Assembly (NCBI GenBank): GCA_035325705.1
Contig: DAOKZI010000004.1
Location: forward strand, 124,001 to 188,000
Length of the DNA stretch: 64,000 bases
Reading direction: 5' to 3'
DNA from: Ga0077536 sp035325705
GTDB lineage: Bacteria; Pseudomonadota; Gammaproteobacteria; Ga0077536
Shown: positions 16,948 to 27,397 of the stretch, in pieces
Layout: every line of letters starts with the position of its first letter
Numbering within the stretch: position 1 is the first letter of the stretch
Notes under the pieces: generated by a model
Database searches by the model: none
Seen by the model: only the letters and a program-made list of their open reading frames with translations
What the model was told of the DNA's origin: nothing
Position numbers and translations under genes: made by a program

Positions 16948-17410
16948 GCCGCAGCCTGTCGCCCGCCGCGATCCCCTGCGCCGCGGTCTGTCCCGCGCCG
17001 AGCTCGAGCACATAGCGCGCCGCTGCGCGCGGCATTAGCAAGGCCTCCGACAGCGGCGGCGTGTGCGCGATGATGTCGACGATCACGCCGGCCTCGTCCG
17101 CGAACACCATGTCGAGCGCGAGGTAGGTATTGCGCATCCACATCGCGATCGGCTGCGCGGCGCCGAAGTCGAAGAGCATGCCGGCGTCCGGCGCGAGCCG
17201 GTGCCGGCCCATCAGCCCCTGCCGCCGTTCGGCGGCGCTGAGCGCGAGCTCGACCGTGTATTCGATCTGCCTGCCCGATCTCGTGTCGATGACGAGCGTG
17301 GCGACGCGCATCGCGCCCGGCACGACGCCCTCGCCTGCGTCCGCGCCGGCGGCAGGCAGCGCGCAAGCGACGCACAGCGCGGCGAAGAGGAAGAGCGTCG
17401 CCCGCCTCAC
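16931..17410 (-). CDS. DUF192 family exported protein
   Basis: A 159-residue protein with a signal peptide (ATLFLFAALCVACALPAAGA) and the DUF192 domain: YTVELALSAAERRQGLMGR, MLFDFGAAQPIAMWMRNT, LDMVFADEAGVIVDI and YVLELGAGQTAAQGI. Function is unknown; the fold is a compact periplasmic or membrane-anchored domain. The GTG start (17408-17410) overlaps the stop of phrB by four bases (GTGA), so translation is probably coupled to the photolyase. The other end overlaps the convergent IalB-like gene by 17 bases. Confidence 0.9.
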   Translation of the reverse strand: MRRATLFLFAALCVACALPAAGADAGEGVVPGAMRVATLVIDTRSGRQIEYTVELALSAAERRQGLMGRHRLAPDAGMLFDFGAAQPIAMWMRNTYLALDMVFADEAGVIVDIIAHTPPLSEALLMPRAAARYVLELGAGQTAAQGIAAGDRLRLRTSP

Positions 17411-18837
17411 GTGCTCATTCGCTTCAGACGCGCGAGCGCCGCGCTGCGCGCCGCCGCGTGATCGAGGATCGGCGCGGGATAATCGACGCCCAGACGCAGG
17501 CCCGCCGCGGCGAGCGTCGCCGGCGCGGCCCGCCACGGCGCGTGCAGCGCCGCCGTCGGCAGCGCGGCGAGCTCGGGCAGCCAGCGCCGCAGATAGTGTC
17601 CCTGCGGGTCGAGCTTCGCGCTCTGCAGGACGGGATTGAAGATGCGGAAGTACGGCGCCGCGTCGGCGCCGCAGCCGGCCGTCCACTGCCAGCCGAGCGT
17701 GTTGTTGGCGAGATCGGCGTCGACGAGCGTGTCCCAGAACCAGCGCGCGCCCTCGCGCCAGTGCACGCCGAGATCCTTGATCAGGAAGGACGCGACGATC
17801 ATGCGCACGCGGTTGTGCAGCCAGCCCGTGCGCCACAGCTCGCGCATGCCGGCGTCGACGATCGGATAGCCCGTCGCGCCGCGCTGCCAGCGCGCGAGCC
17901 CGGCCGCATCCTCGACCCAAGGAAACCGCATGAACTCCTCGCGCAGCGGCGCGTCGCTCGTCGCCGGATGGTGATGCAGCAGATGCTGGGCGAACTCGCG
18001 CCACGCGAGCTGGCGCAGCCAGACCAGCGCCTCGTCTGAAATCCCGAGGCGGCCGCTCGCCGCCGCCTGCGCCGCGATCGCATGCCAGGCCTGACGCGGC
18101 GAAATCTCGCCGAAGTGCAGATGCGGCGAGAGACGCGACACGCCGTCTGCGCCGGGCAGATCGCGCAGGCTCGCGTAGTCCTCGATGCCATCGGCGGCGA
18201 AGGCGTCGAGGCGGCGCCGCGCGCCCGCTTCGCCGATGGCCCAGTGGCCGACGAGCTCGAGGTCCCAGCGGATCCGCGGCAGCAGTTCGAGGGCGGCGAG
18301 CGGCAGAGTCGCCGGCGGCCGCGACGGCGGCGGCAACCGGCGCGGCGGCGGCTGCGGCGGGCCGGCGGCGAAGACTTCGCGCAGACGCCGCCAAAACGGC
18401 GTGTACACGCGATAGGGCCGCCCTCCACCGGTCGCGAGCCGTTCGGGCGCGACGAGCAGGGCGTCGTCGCTTACGAGCAGCGCGAGGCGATCGCCGAGCC
18501 GCGCTCGCACGCGCGCCTCGCGCGCGCGTTCGTGCGGCTCGTGGCGGCGGTTGAAGGCGAGCGCTTCGGCGCCCGTCTCGGCGGCGAGGGCCTCGAGCAC
18601 TTCGACCGTCGGGCCCCGGCGCAGCAGCAGCGGACTGCCGCGCGCGGCGAGATCGCGGCCGAGGGCAGCGAGCGAATGATGCAGCCAGACCCGGCTCGCC
18701 GCGCCGGGCGCCCAAGGATCGCCTGCATCGTCATGCACGTACACCGGCACGATCGGCCTGCCGCGCGCGCAGGCCGCCGCGAGCGGGCCGTGATCGGCGA
18801 GACGCAGATCGCGCCGGAACCAGACTATCGTCGTCAT
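17407..18837 (-). CDS. phrB: Deoxyribodipyrimidine photo-lyase (class I)
   Basis: Light-driven flavoenzyme that splits cyclobutane pyrimidine dimers. The 476-residue protein has an N-terminal Rossmann-like antenna domain starting TTIVWFRRDLRLADH and a C-terminal FAD domain. The latter contains RLSPHLHFGEISPRQ, WREFAQHLLHHHP, GYPIVDAGMRELWRTGWLHNR, and DADLANNTLGWQW followed by DAAPYFRIFNP. These are the FAD and substrate-contact blocks of class I photolyases. Length and motif order match CPD photolyase rather than a cryptochrome-like protein, though motifs alone cannot fully separate the two. DUF192 follows with a four-base overlap. Confidence 0.92.
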   Translation of the reverse strand: MTTIVWFRRDLRLADHGPLAAACARGRPIVPVYVHDDAGDPWAPGAASRVWLHHSLAALGRDLAARGSPLLLRRGPTVEVLEALAAETGAEALAFNRRHEPHERAREARVRARLGDRLALLVSDDALLVAPERLATGGGRPYRVYTPFWRRLREVFAAGPPQPPPRRLPPPSRPPATLPLAALELLPRIRWDLELVGHWAIGEAGARRRLDAFAADGIEDYASLRDLPGADGVSRLSPHLHFGEISPRQAWHAIAAQAAASGRLGISDEALVWLRQLAWREFAQHLLHHHPATSDAPLREEFMRFPWVEDAAGLARWQRGATGYPIVDAGMRELWRTGWLHNRVRMIVASFLIKDLGVHWREGARWFWDTLVDADLANNTLGWQWTAGCGADAAPYFRIFNPVLQSAKLDPQGHYLRRWLPELAALPTAALHAPWRAAPATLAAAGLRLGVDYPAPILDHAAARSAALARLKRMST

Positions 18838-19000
18838 CGAGATCCCCGGGAAACGAAGATCGCAGCGGGCGGCGTCGCGGTCCTCGCTGCGCTACTCGCC
18901 ATCGCGCGGACTGGTGGAGCTCATGGACGCGGATTACCATGCCGCGACTTCGAATCGCAACCGGCGGCCATCGCGCGGCCGCGACTTCCTTGGGGGGAAC

Positions 19001-19531
19001 ATGCATCGCCGTCTCGTCCTTATTCTGCTGTGCGCGCTGCCGCTCGTCGCGGCGGCGCATGGCCCGTCGCGCCAGAAAGTGGAGAGGGACATCAAGATCG
19101 ATGCGCCGGCGGCAAAAGTGTGGGCACTCATCGCCGACTTCTGCTCGATCGGCCAGTGGCACCCGGGCGTCGTGAAATGCGAAGGCACGGGCGGCAACGA
19201 GGTCGGCGCCAAGCGCGTGCTGTTCATCGGCAAGGCCGATGGGCCGAAGATCGAAGAAGAGCTGCAGATGTACGATGCGGCCAAGATGACCTACAAGTAC
19301 CGCATCACCAAGACCGACGTGACGGTGCTGCCGGTCACGACCTACGCCTCCTTCCTCAGCGTCCTCGACAACGGCGACGGCACCTCGACCGCGTCGTGGA
19401 AAGGCGGCTTCTATCGCTCCTGGGGCAAGAACAATCCGCCGCCGGAGCAGAACGACGAGGCTGCGAGGAAAGCCGTCATCGGCACTTACGAGGCCGGTCT
19501 CGCCAATCTCAAGAAACTCGCCGAGCAGTGA
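19001..19531 (+). CDS. Exported SRPBCC-fold (polyketide cyclase-like) protein
   Basis: A 176-residue protein with a clear signal peptide (MHRRLVLILLCALPLVAAAHG) followed by an SRPBCC ligand-binding fold: VERDIKIDAPAAKVWALIADFCSIGQWHPGV, then alternating strands ending GTYEAGLANLKKLAEQ. Such folds bind hydrophobic ligands. ATG 19001 is preceded by GGGGGGAAC at good spacing; an upstream in-frame ATG at 18914 has no signal-peptide logic. Its stop overlaps the GTG start of the beta-propeller gene by four bases, so the two are translationally coupled and probably share a periplasmic role. Ligand unknown. Confidence 0.85.
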   Translation: MHRRLVLILLCALPLVAAAHGPSRQKVERDIKIDAPAAKVWALIADFCSIGQWHPGVVKCEGTGGNEVGAKRVLFIGKADGPKIEEELQMYDAAKMTYKYRITKTDVTVLPVTTYASFLSVLDNGDGTSTASWKGGFYRSWGKNNPPPEQNDEAARKAVIGTYEAGLANLKKLAEQ

Positions 19532-20490
19532 CGCGCGCCGGCGCGGCCCGCGGCGTCGCCGCACTGCTCGCGCTGCTCGGCGGCGCGCCGCTGGCGGCGG
19601 CACCGCGCGCCTATGTCACCAATCAGGGCGCGGACAGCGTGACGGTGATCGATCTCGCCGACCGCCGCGTCCTTGCCACCGTCGCCGTCGGGCGCCACCC
19701 GGCCGGCGTCGCGGCGGGGTCGAGCACCGGCGACTACGCCTACGTCAGCAATCCCGACGGCAATTCGCTCAGCGTCATCGATCTGCGTCGGGCCCGCGCG
19801 ATCGCCGAGATCCCGACCGGCGCCAGCCCGCTCGGGCTCGCCGCCGATCCGCTGCGGCCGCGGCTCTACGTCGCGAACTGGTACGACCAACGCGTCGAGA
19901 TCGTCGATCGCGACGCGCGCAAGGTCGTCGGCGCCTTTGCCGTCGGCCGCATCCCGGCCGGGCTCGCGGTGTCGCGCGACGGCGCCTGGCTCGCGGTCGC
20001 GAACCGCGACGATCACGCGGTCCAGCTCCTGTCGCTGCCGGACGGCGCGCAGTCCGCGCGCATCGCCGTCGGGCGCCGTCCGTTCGGCGTCACGCTCAGC
20101 GAGGACGGCCGCCTGCTCTTCACGGCGAACGTGAAGAGCGACGACGTCTCGATCGTCGCTCTGCAGGCGAGGCGTGAGATCGCGCGCGTGAGAGTCGGCG
20201 ACGCGCCGTACGCGAGCATCCACGATGCGAAGCGCAATCTGCTCTTCGTCACCAATCAGCAGAGCGGCAGCGTGTCGGTCGTCGACGTCGGCGCGGCGCG
20301 CGAGCTGCTGCGCATCCCGGTCGGCGACTATCCCGAAGGCATCGACTACTCGCCTAGCCTCGATCGCGTCTACGTCGCGAGCTGGTTCGACAACGCGCTG
20401 TACGCGATCGATCCCGAGCGGCTCGCAGTCGAGGCGCAGATCCCCTGCGGCGACGGCAGCCGCGCCTTCGGGGATTTCATCCGCGAGTGA
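19528..20490 (+). CDS. Exported YVTN/YncE-type beta-propeller protein
   Basis: A 320-residue protein with a signal peptide (GVAALLALLGGAPLAAAPRA) and about seven repeats of the 40-residue YVTN type. They are recognisable as AYVTNQGADSVTVIDL, AYVSNPDGNSLSVIDL, LYVANWYDQRVEIVD, FVTNQQSGSVSVVD and VYVASWFDNALYAID. This predicts a seven-bladed propeller in the periplasm. Relatives occur beside quinoprotein dehydrogenases and cytochromes, but none is here. The start is GTG 19528, overlapping the SRPBCC stop (GTGA). The coupled SRPBCC-propeller pair suggests a joint ligand-binding or carrier function, which is inference. Confidence 0.87.
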   Translation: MTRAGAARGVAALLALLGGAPLAAAPRAYVTNQGADSVTVIDLADRRVLATVAVGRHPAGVAAGSSTGDYAYVSNPDGNSLSVIDLRRARAIAEIPTGASPLGLAADPLRPRLYVANWYDQRVEIVDRDARKVVGAFAVGRIPAGLAVSRDGAWLAVANRDDHAVQLLSLPDGAQSARIAVGRRPFGVTLSEDGRLLFTANVKSDDVSIVALQARREIARVRVGDAPYASIHDAKRNLLFVTNQQSGSVSVVDVGAARELLRIPVGDYPEGIDYSPSLDRVYVASWFDNALYAIDPERLAVEAQIPCGDGSRAFGDFIRE

Positions 20491-20505
20491 GCGCGGCCGT
20501 CGCGC

Positions 20506-21360
20506 TCATCCGAGCTGAAGGCTGGCGAGCCCCGCGCGGAAGTCGCTGAACATCGGCCGCCAAGCGAGCCGCGCGTAAGTCGTGGCGGGATCGCAGCGCC
20601 GCGTCCCGCCGCGCGGCGCGAGCGTGCGATCGAAGCACGGCGGCGGCACACCGGCCCAGGCGGCGAGCGCCGCGTAATAGTCGCGGCGCGTGACGGGATG
20701 GCCGTCGGCGCCGAGCTCGATGCGTGCCGGCGCGCCCAGCGCCATCGCGAGGAGCAGGGCCGCGGCATCCTCGACGTGCAGCAGATTCAGCCAGCCGTCC
20801 GGATCGCCCGCCACGGGCTTGTACGTGAGGAGGCCGGCGAGACCGATGACGCTACCGAGCCCATAGAGGCCGGCACAGCGCAGCACTTGGCGTCCCTCGC
20901 TCGCGAGCCACAGGGCTTCGATCTCGCACAGCCGGCGCTCGCGCGCGGTCGCGGGCCGGCACGGCGTCTCCGCCGTCACCCGCGCCCCGCCCCGCTCGCC
21001 GTACACGCCGGTGCTCGAGCTCAGCAGCGCGCGTGCGGGGCGCATTTCGTCGAGCAGCGCACAGAAACGTGCGAACGGCGCGAGTCGGTCCTGCCCGTCG
21101 ACGCAGGCCAAGGGCGGCAGCAGGCACAGCACGCGCAGCGGCGCGGGCAAGGTCGCGGCACAGCGCTCGAGCAGCGCTTCGTCCGCGTAGGCGCCGATGA
21201 GGCTGCGCGCGCCGTAAGCGCGCTCGAAGTGCGCCGCACGTCGCTCATCGCGCGTGAGGACCGCCGTCTTCGCCTGTGCGGCCGCGAGCCGCGCGAGCAC
21301 ACGGGTGCCGAGATCACCGCAGCCGACGATCAGCCAGCTCCCGTGCGCGACCGGCCTCAC
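20506..21360 (-). CDS. NAD(P)-binding epimerase-like protein, YeeZ-type
   Basis: A 284-residue atypical extended-SDR protein. The Rossmann motif is WLIVGCGDLGTRVLARLAA near the N-terminus, and LLSSSTGVYGERGG fits the YeeZ/sugar-epimerase group. The later segments LRCAGLYG, LNLLHVEDAA and DYYAALAAWAGVPPP also belong to this group. The family function is unsettled; it resembles enzymes acting on nucleotide sugars but lacks a clear YxxxK. The start is the GTG at 21358-21360, overlapping the hydrolase stop by four bases, so it is translationally coupled as the second gene of a two-gene operon. Its stop is 15 bases from the convergent propeller gene. Confidence 0.82.
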   Translation of the reverse strand: MRPVAHGSWLIVGCGDLGTRVLARLAAAQAKTAVLTRDERRAAHFERAYGARSLIGAYADEALLERCAATLPAPLRVLCLLPPLACVDGQDRLAPFARFCALLDEMRPARALLSSSTGVYGERGGARVTAETPCRPATARERRLCEIEALWLASEGRQVLRCAGLYGLGSVIGLAGLLTYKPVAGDPDGWLNLLHVEDAAALLLAMALGAPARIELGADGHPVTRRDYYAALAAWAGVPPPCFDRTLAPRGGTRRCDPATTYARLAWRPMFSDFRAGLASLQLG

Positions 21361-22235
21361 GCCTCGGCGGCCCCGCGCGCGGCGGCCTCGCGCACCAGGG
21401 ACGCGACGGCCGCGGGCCGCTCCCAGTGCATCATGTGACCGGCATCCGCGAGCGTCTCGATCCGCGCCTCGCGGTAGTGGCCCGCCGCGTCGGCGAGCGG
21501 ATCGAGCCCGCGGAAGCGCGCGCGAAAATCCGAGTCCGCGCCGGCGACGAGCAGCACCGGGGCGCGCGTCGCGCGCCAGCAGGCGGCCGCTTCCTCGCGC
21601 CGGTAGAGCACGGGGTTGTAGCGCTTGTGGCGGGGATCCATCTTCAGGCGCCAGCCGCCGCCGTCGACGGGGCGGGCCCAGCAGCGCGCGACCTGCTCGA
21701 GCACGGCGGGCGCGGCGCGCGGCGCGAGCTTGCGCAAGTGCGCGAGCAGCGCCGCTGCGTCGGCGAAATCGCGGAAGCCCGGCGGCTCGCGCTGCTGATC
21801 GAGCCACTGCGCGTAGCGCTTCGGCGCATCGGCCGGCCGGCTCTCCGGCAGGCCGAAACCTTCGAGCAAGACGAGGCTCGCGACGCGCTCGGGCCGGATG
21901 CCGGCATACAGCCCGCAGACGTTGCCGCCCATGCTGTGGCCGACCAGCGTCACGGGCCCGTGGACGAGCGCGGATTCGAACACCGCTTCGAGATCGCGCA
22001 GGTAGTCCGGGAACCAGTAGCCGTTCGCGACCCAGGAAGAATCGCCGTAGCCGCGCAGATCGGGCGCGAGCACGCGATAGTCGGCGGCGAGCTCGCGCGC
22101 GACCGCGTCGAAGCTCGCGCCGCAGTCCGCCCAGCCGTGGACGAGGACGATGCACGGCGCTGGCGCTGCGCCCCAGCTCCACACGGCGAGCTCGCCGTCC
22201 GGCGTCGGCAGCGTCACGCGGATCGGCGCCGTCAT
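21357..22235 (-). CDS. Alpha/beta-fold hydrolase
   Basis: A 292-residue serine hydrolase of the alpha/beta fold. The oxyanion segment LVHGWADCG, APDLRGYGDS, the nucleophile elbow GHSMGG, an Asp in LLVAGADSDF and the catalytic His in LADAGHMMHWERP make a complete triad. There is no signal peptide, so it is cytoplasmic. It resembles esterases and epoxide hydrolases/haloalkane dehalogenases; the substrate cannot be told. It is the first gene of a pair with the YeeZ-like gene and lies 13 bases downstream of the GGDEF-EAL gene on the same strand, so it may belong to the same transcript as the signalling pair. Confidence 0.88.
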   Translation of the reverse strand: MTAPIRVTLPTPDGELAVWSWGAAPAPCIVLVHGWADCGASFDAVARELAADYRVLAPDLRGYGDSSWVANGYWFPDYLRDLEAVFESALVHGPVTLVGHSMGGNVCGLYAGIRPERVASLVLLEGFGLPESRPADAPKRYAQWLDQQREPPGFRDFADAAALLAHLRKLAPRAAPAVLEQVARCWARPVDGGGWRLKMDPRHKRYNPVLYRREEAAACWRATRAPVLLVAGADSDFRARFRGLDPLADAAGHYREARIETLADAGHMMHWERPAAVASLVREAAARGAAEA

Positions 22236-22248
22236 GCCCGCCCCACCG

Positions 22249-24378
22249 TCAATGGCTCGCCGAGCCCGCGATCATCACCGACGCGCCGCCGCTGCGCAGG
22301 AAGTCGTTGACCGCGTCCTGGTGCAGCGGCTTGCAGAACCAGAAGCCCTGCGCCGCGGGACAGTTCATCGCGCGCAGGCGGTGGAACTGCTCGGGCGTTT
22401 CGACGCCCTCGGCGACGACCTGCATGCCGAGCGTCATGCCGAGGCTGATGATGGCCTCGACGATCGCGCTGCTGTCGACCTTCTCGCTCATCGTCGACAC
22501 GAAAGTGCGATCGATCTTCAGCGAGTCGTAGCGGAAGCGCTGCAGGTAGGTCAGCGAGGAATAGCCGGTGCCGAAGTCGTCGACGTGCAACTGCACGCCG
22601 AGATCGCGCAGATCCGACAGCGTGCTGAGCACGAGATCGCCGTGATCCATCACGACGCGCTCGGTGATCTCCAGGCGTATGCACTGCGGCGCGAGCCCGC
22701 AGTCCTCGAGCAGCGCGGCGAGGCGTTTCGCCATGTCGTCGGTCAGGAACAGCTTGCCGGAGACGTTGATGCTCATCGCGAGCGGCGGCTGCAGCGGGAA
22801 CAGCCGCTGCCACTTCGCGAGCTGGCAGCAGGCGCGCTCGATCACCCACCAGCCGATCGGCACGACGAGGCTCGTGTCCTCGACGATGCCGATGAACTCC
22901 TCGGGCATCACCAGCCCGCGACTCGGGTGGTGCCAGCGCAGCAGCGCCTCGAAGCCGATCACGTGCTGATCGTCCATCGCGACGATCGGCTGGTAGTAGA
23001 TGTCGAACTCGCCCTTGTCGAGCGCGCGGCGCAGATCGGTTTCCATGCGATGCTGGAACATCGCCTGGTCGTGCATGTAGGTGTCGAACACCGCGTAGGT
23101 CGCCTGGCCCGAGTTCTTCGCGCGGTACATCGCGATGTCGGCGTCGCGCAGCATCTCGTCCGGCGTGCGGTAGCTCTCCGAGCTGACGGCGATGCCGATG
23201 CTCGCCGAGGTGTAGATCGAATGCGCCTCGATCTCGAACTCCTGCGCCAGCGCTTCCTGCAGGCGCTCGACGACGAAGATCGCGTCGGTCGGCCCGGCGA
23301 TGTCGTTCAGCACGATCGCGAATTCGTCGCCGCCGAGCCGCGCCAGCGTGTCGCCCGGCCGCAGGCAGCCGAGCAGGCGGCCGGCGACCTGCGCGAGCAG
23401 CTCGTCGCCGACCTGGTGGCCGAGACTGTCGTTGACGTGCTTGAAGCGGTCGAGATCGAAGAACAGCACCGCGAACAGCTTGTGCGGATCGCGGCGATAG
23501 CGGCGCAGCGCGAGCTCGAGGCGGTCCATGAAGAGGATGCGGTTCGGCAGGCCCGTCAGCGCGTCGTGCATCGCCTCGTGCAGCAGCCGCGCCTCGGTCT
23601 GCTTGCGCCGCGTGATGTCGGTCATCGAGCCCGCCATGCGCCAGGGCGCGCCCGATTCGTCGCGCACCGCGACGCCGCGGCTCAGCACCCAGCGCACTTC
23701 GCCGCCTTTGGCGGTGATCCGGTATTCGCTCTCGAACAGCGCGGTCTTGCTCTCCAGATGCTGCGACATCGCTTCGTCGAACTTCTCGCGGTCGCGCAGA
23801 TCCACGCGATCGAACCATTCGTCGATGCGATCGGCGATCTCGTGCTCCGCGTAGCCGAGGATGGCCTTCCAGCGCGCCGAGAAATAGACCTCGGAGTCGC
23901 GCATGTTCCAGTCCCAGATGCCGTCGTTGGCGCCGGCGACGGCGAGCGCGTAGCGCTGCTCGCTCTCGCGCAGCGCGCGCTCGGCGCGATTGCGCTCGAT
24001 CGCGTAGCGGATCGCGCGGCCGAGCAGCGTCGCATCGACCTCGCGCTTGATCAGATAGTCCTGCGCGCCCTCGCGCAGCGCCTTGGTGCCGAGCTCGATG
24101 CTGGTCTGGTTGGTGAGCACGATCGTCGGCGTGTGCGGCGCCGCTGCGTGCATGCGCTGGCAGACCTCGATGCCGGCCCCATCGGGCAGGTTGAGGTCCA
24201 GCAGCACGACGTCGAAGCGGCTTTCACGCACGCGCTCCAGCGCCGGCACGAGGCGATCGAAATGCTCGATGATGAAGCGCCAGCCGCTGACGCGGCGCAG
24301 GTTCTTCACGACGAGCTTGGCCTCGGACTCGATGTCTTCGACCAGCAGGACACGACAGGTAATCGTCTGTTCGGTCAT
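22249..24378 (-). CDS. Response regulator REC-PAS-GGDEF-EAL (c-di-GMP turnover)
   Basis: A 709-residue regulator able in principle both to make and to degrade cyclic di-GMP. Receiver: about 8-125, phosphoacceptor Asp61 in VVLLDLNLPDG, Thr89, Lys111. PAS/PAC: about 140-258 (GIWDWNM...). Diguanylate cyclase: about 262-430 with intact GGDEF at 349-353 and an RPGD inhibitory-site motif at 340-343. Phosphodiesterase: about 445-700 with FEALLRW (Glu477), and DDFGTGYSS further on. Both catalytic signatures look intact, so the net activity depends on signal. It overlaps the upstream kinase gene by ATGA, making the kinase its likely partner. Confidence 0.93.
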   Translation of the reverse strand: MTEQTITCRVLLVEDIESEAKLVVKNLRRVSGWRFIIEHFDRLVPALERVRESRFDVVLLDLNLPDGAGIEVCQRMHAAAPHTPTIVLTNQTSIELGTKALREGAQDYLIKREVDATLLGRAIRYAIERNRAERALRESEQRYALAVAGANDGIWDWNMRDSEVYFSARWKAILGYAEHEIADRIDEWFDRVDLRDREKFDEAMSQHLESKTALFESEYRITAKGGEVRWVLSRGVAVRDESGAPWRMAGSMTDITRRKQTEARLLHEAMHDALTGLPNRILFMDRLELALRRYRRDPHKLFAVLFFDLDRFKHVNDSLGHQVGDELLAQVAGRLLGCLRPGDTLARLGGDEFAIVLNDIAGPTDAIFVVERLQEALAQEFEIEAHSIYTSASIGIAVSSESYRTPDEMLRDADIAMYRAKNSGQATYAVFDTYMHDQAMFQHRMETDLRRALDKGEFDIYYQPIVAMDDQHVIGFEALLRWHHPSRGLVMPEEFIGIVEDTSLVVPIGWWVIERACCQLAKWQRLFPLQPPLAMSINVSGKLFLTDDMAKRLAALLEDCGLAPQCIRLEITERVVMDHGDLVLSTLSDLRDLGVQLHVDDFGTGYSSLTYLQRFRYDSLKIDRTFVSTMSEKVDSSAIVEAIISLGMTLGMQVVAEGVETPEQFHRLRAMNCPAAQGFWFCKPLHQDAVNDFLRSGGASVMIAGSASH

Positions 24379-25871
24379 CGCTGCGGCGCTCCGTTACGCG
24401 GAGCTTGCGCCGTCACCGCACGCAGCCCCGGTCCCCTGAACTCGATGATGAAGCACGCGCCGCGGCCGGGAGTCGATTCGACGAAGAGCTCGCCTCCGTG
24501 GCCGCGGACTATCTGCTGGCACAGCGCAAGTCCGATGCCGAGGCCCGGATACTCCCGCTCGCCGTGCAGGCGTTGGAACATGCCGAAAATACGGGTCACG
24601 TCCTTGGGATCGATGCCGATGCCGTTGTCCTCGACGAGGATACGAAGGCTGTCGGCGGACTCCTGCGCCGACACTCGAATACGGGGTACGCGCGCGCTGC
24701 GGAACTTCAGCGCGTTGGCGAGCAGGTTCTGAAAGACCTGCAGCATTTGTTGACGATTGACGACGAGGCGCGGCAGCGGCTGGCGTTCGACCGTCGCGCC
24801 GGCCTCGTCGATGTCGCTCCTGAGATTCGCGATGGCGTCGGCGAGCACCTCGTCGAGCTCGACGAGCTCGGGCTCGCGCACGCCGGCGCGCAGCGTCGAC
24901 AGCTCCAGGATGCCGTCGAGCATCTGCTGCATGCGCTGGGTCAGCGCCGCCATCTCCTGCGCCGCGGACGCCGTGTCCGGATCCGCGGCCGGCAGATGCT
25001 CGAGCAGCCAGCGCGCATTGCTGTGCAGGGAGTTCAGCGGCGCCTGCAGATCGTGCGCGACGGCGAAGAGCAGGCGATCGAGATCGGCGTCGCGCGCCGG
25101 CGCGGCCGCGAGCTCGCCGCCGGCCAGCAGCTTCGTCACGTCGAGCAGACTCATCGCCCACAGCCCGACGAGACCGGCCTCGTCGCCGATCGGCCGCGCC
25201 ATCAGCGCGACTTTGCGCGCGGGATCCGGATCGCCGCGCAGCGGTGCGGCCAGCTCCCACTGCGCGCGTGCGCCGTGCAGGCGGCGCCGGATCTCATCCT
25301 GGCGCTCCGCGCCGCCGACGAAGAGATCGAGCGGCTCGTCCAGCAGCGCATAGCGCGGCTGCTGCAGCAGCTCTTCGCACGCGCGATTGACGGCGACGAG
25401 CGTGCCGTGGCGGCCCACGATGCAGCTCGCGAGCGGAAACGCGCTGGAGGCGACGGCGGCGGCCTCGGCCGTGACGCGTTCGGACAGCTCGGCCGCGACG
25501 CGCAGACGCTCGAACAGGCGACCGGGCAGGCCGAGATAGCCGGCGCTGGTCTTTTCGGCGCGGCCGTCGACGCCGCGGCCGATGCACTCGCGCGGCGACG
25601 GCGCGCCGTGCTCGGCGCAGAACAGCCAGAACTGGCACTGCAGGTCGCGACGGCGCAGGTCGTCGACGATCGCCGACAACTCGAGGAAGGACGCACCGGG
25701 CTCCGCGACGAGTGCCGTGATCGGCCCTGCGCCGAGGTGGTGCACCACTTCGAGCGCGTTGGTGGCTTCCAGCACCTCGACTTCGGGCCGGAGACTCTTC
25801 AGGGCTAGACCGAGTAGCGCGCGGTCGTTCCGTTCTGCGTCGAAAACGATGATTCTCGTTTTTGGAATCAA
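24375..25871 (-). CDS. PAS-domain histidine kinase with degenerate N-terminal receiver-like domain
   Basis: A soluble sensor kinase of about 498 residues. Residues 5-110 look like a receiver fold (TRIIVFDAERND...) but the phosphoacceptor position reads ALVAEPG, Glu in place of Asp. A PAS domain follows (about 143-245), then the HisKA helix with His273 in FAVAHDLQAPLNS. An HATPase domain with NLLANALKF, VEDNGIGI and GLGIGLALC completes it. No membrane segment is seen. The start is uncertain: I use TTG 25871, which follows a TATAAA box (about 25888) and begins right at the fold; a TTG at 25940 in frame would extend it. It is coupled (ATGA) to the GGDEF-EAL regulator and divergent from icd. Confidence 0.85.
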   Translation of the reverse strand: MIPKTRIIVFDAERNDRALLGLALKSLRPEVEVLEATNALEVVHHLGAGPITALVAEPGASFLELSAIVDDLRRRDLQCQFWLFCAEHGAPSPRECIGRGVDGRAEKTSAGYLGLPGRLFERLRVAAELSERVTAEAAAVASSAFPLASCIVGRHGTLVAVNRACEELLQQPRYALLDEPLDLFVGGAERQDEIRRRLHGARAQWELAAPLRGDPDPARKVALMARPIGDEAGLVGLWAMSLLDVTKLLAGGELAAAPARDADLDRLLFAVAHDLQAPLNSLHSNARWLLEHLPAADPDTASAAQEMAALTQRMQQMLDGILELSTLRAGVREPELVELDEVLADAIANLRSDIDEAGATVERQPLPRLVVNRQQMLQVFQNLLANALKFRSARVPRIRVSAQESADSLRILVEDNGIGIDPKDVTRIFGMFQRLHGEREYPGLGIGLALCQQIVRGHGGELFVESTPGRGACFIIEFRGPGLRAVTAQAPRNGAPQR

Positions 25872-26070
25872 GGATTTGTACTTTTTATAGGGATGCCTGA
25901 CGCCGTCGGGCAGAATATGCGAACACCTGCACGGACTCAATCGGAAGCGCTAGGCCTCGCGCACGCACCGCCGGCGCCGGGCCGAGCGCCGGCCGAGCAG
26001 CGCCACCAGGGGTCCGGCGCATGGCAACCGCGCGGCGAGTGTGAAAAACTTGCCGGGCTTTTACGAGAAC

Positions 26071-26084
26071 GGGAGGTAAAGCAC

Positions 26085-26087
<3 letters not shown>
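26071..26087 (+). promoter_or_regulatory. Ribosome-binding site and TTG start of icd
   Basis: GGGAGG (26071-26076) lies eight bases before the TTG at 26085-26087. This strong site decides for the TTG start although the frame is open further upstream; homologues also begin close to this point. Confidence 0.75.
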
Positions 26088-27380
<1,293 letters not shown>

Positions 27381-27397
27381 GCCGGACCCCGGACACC

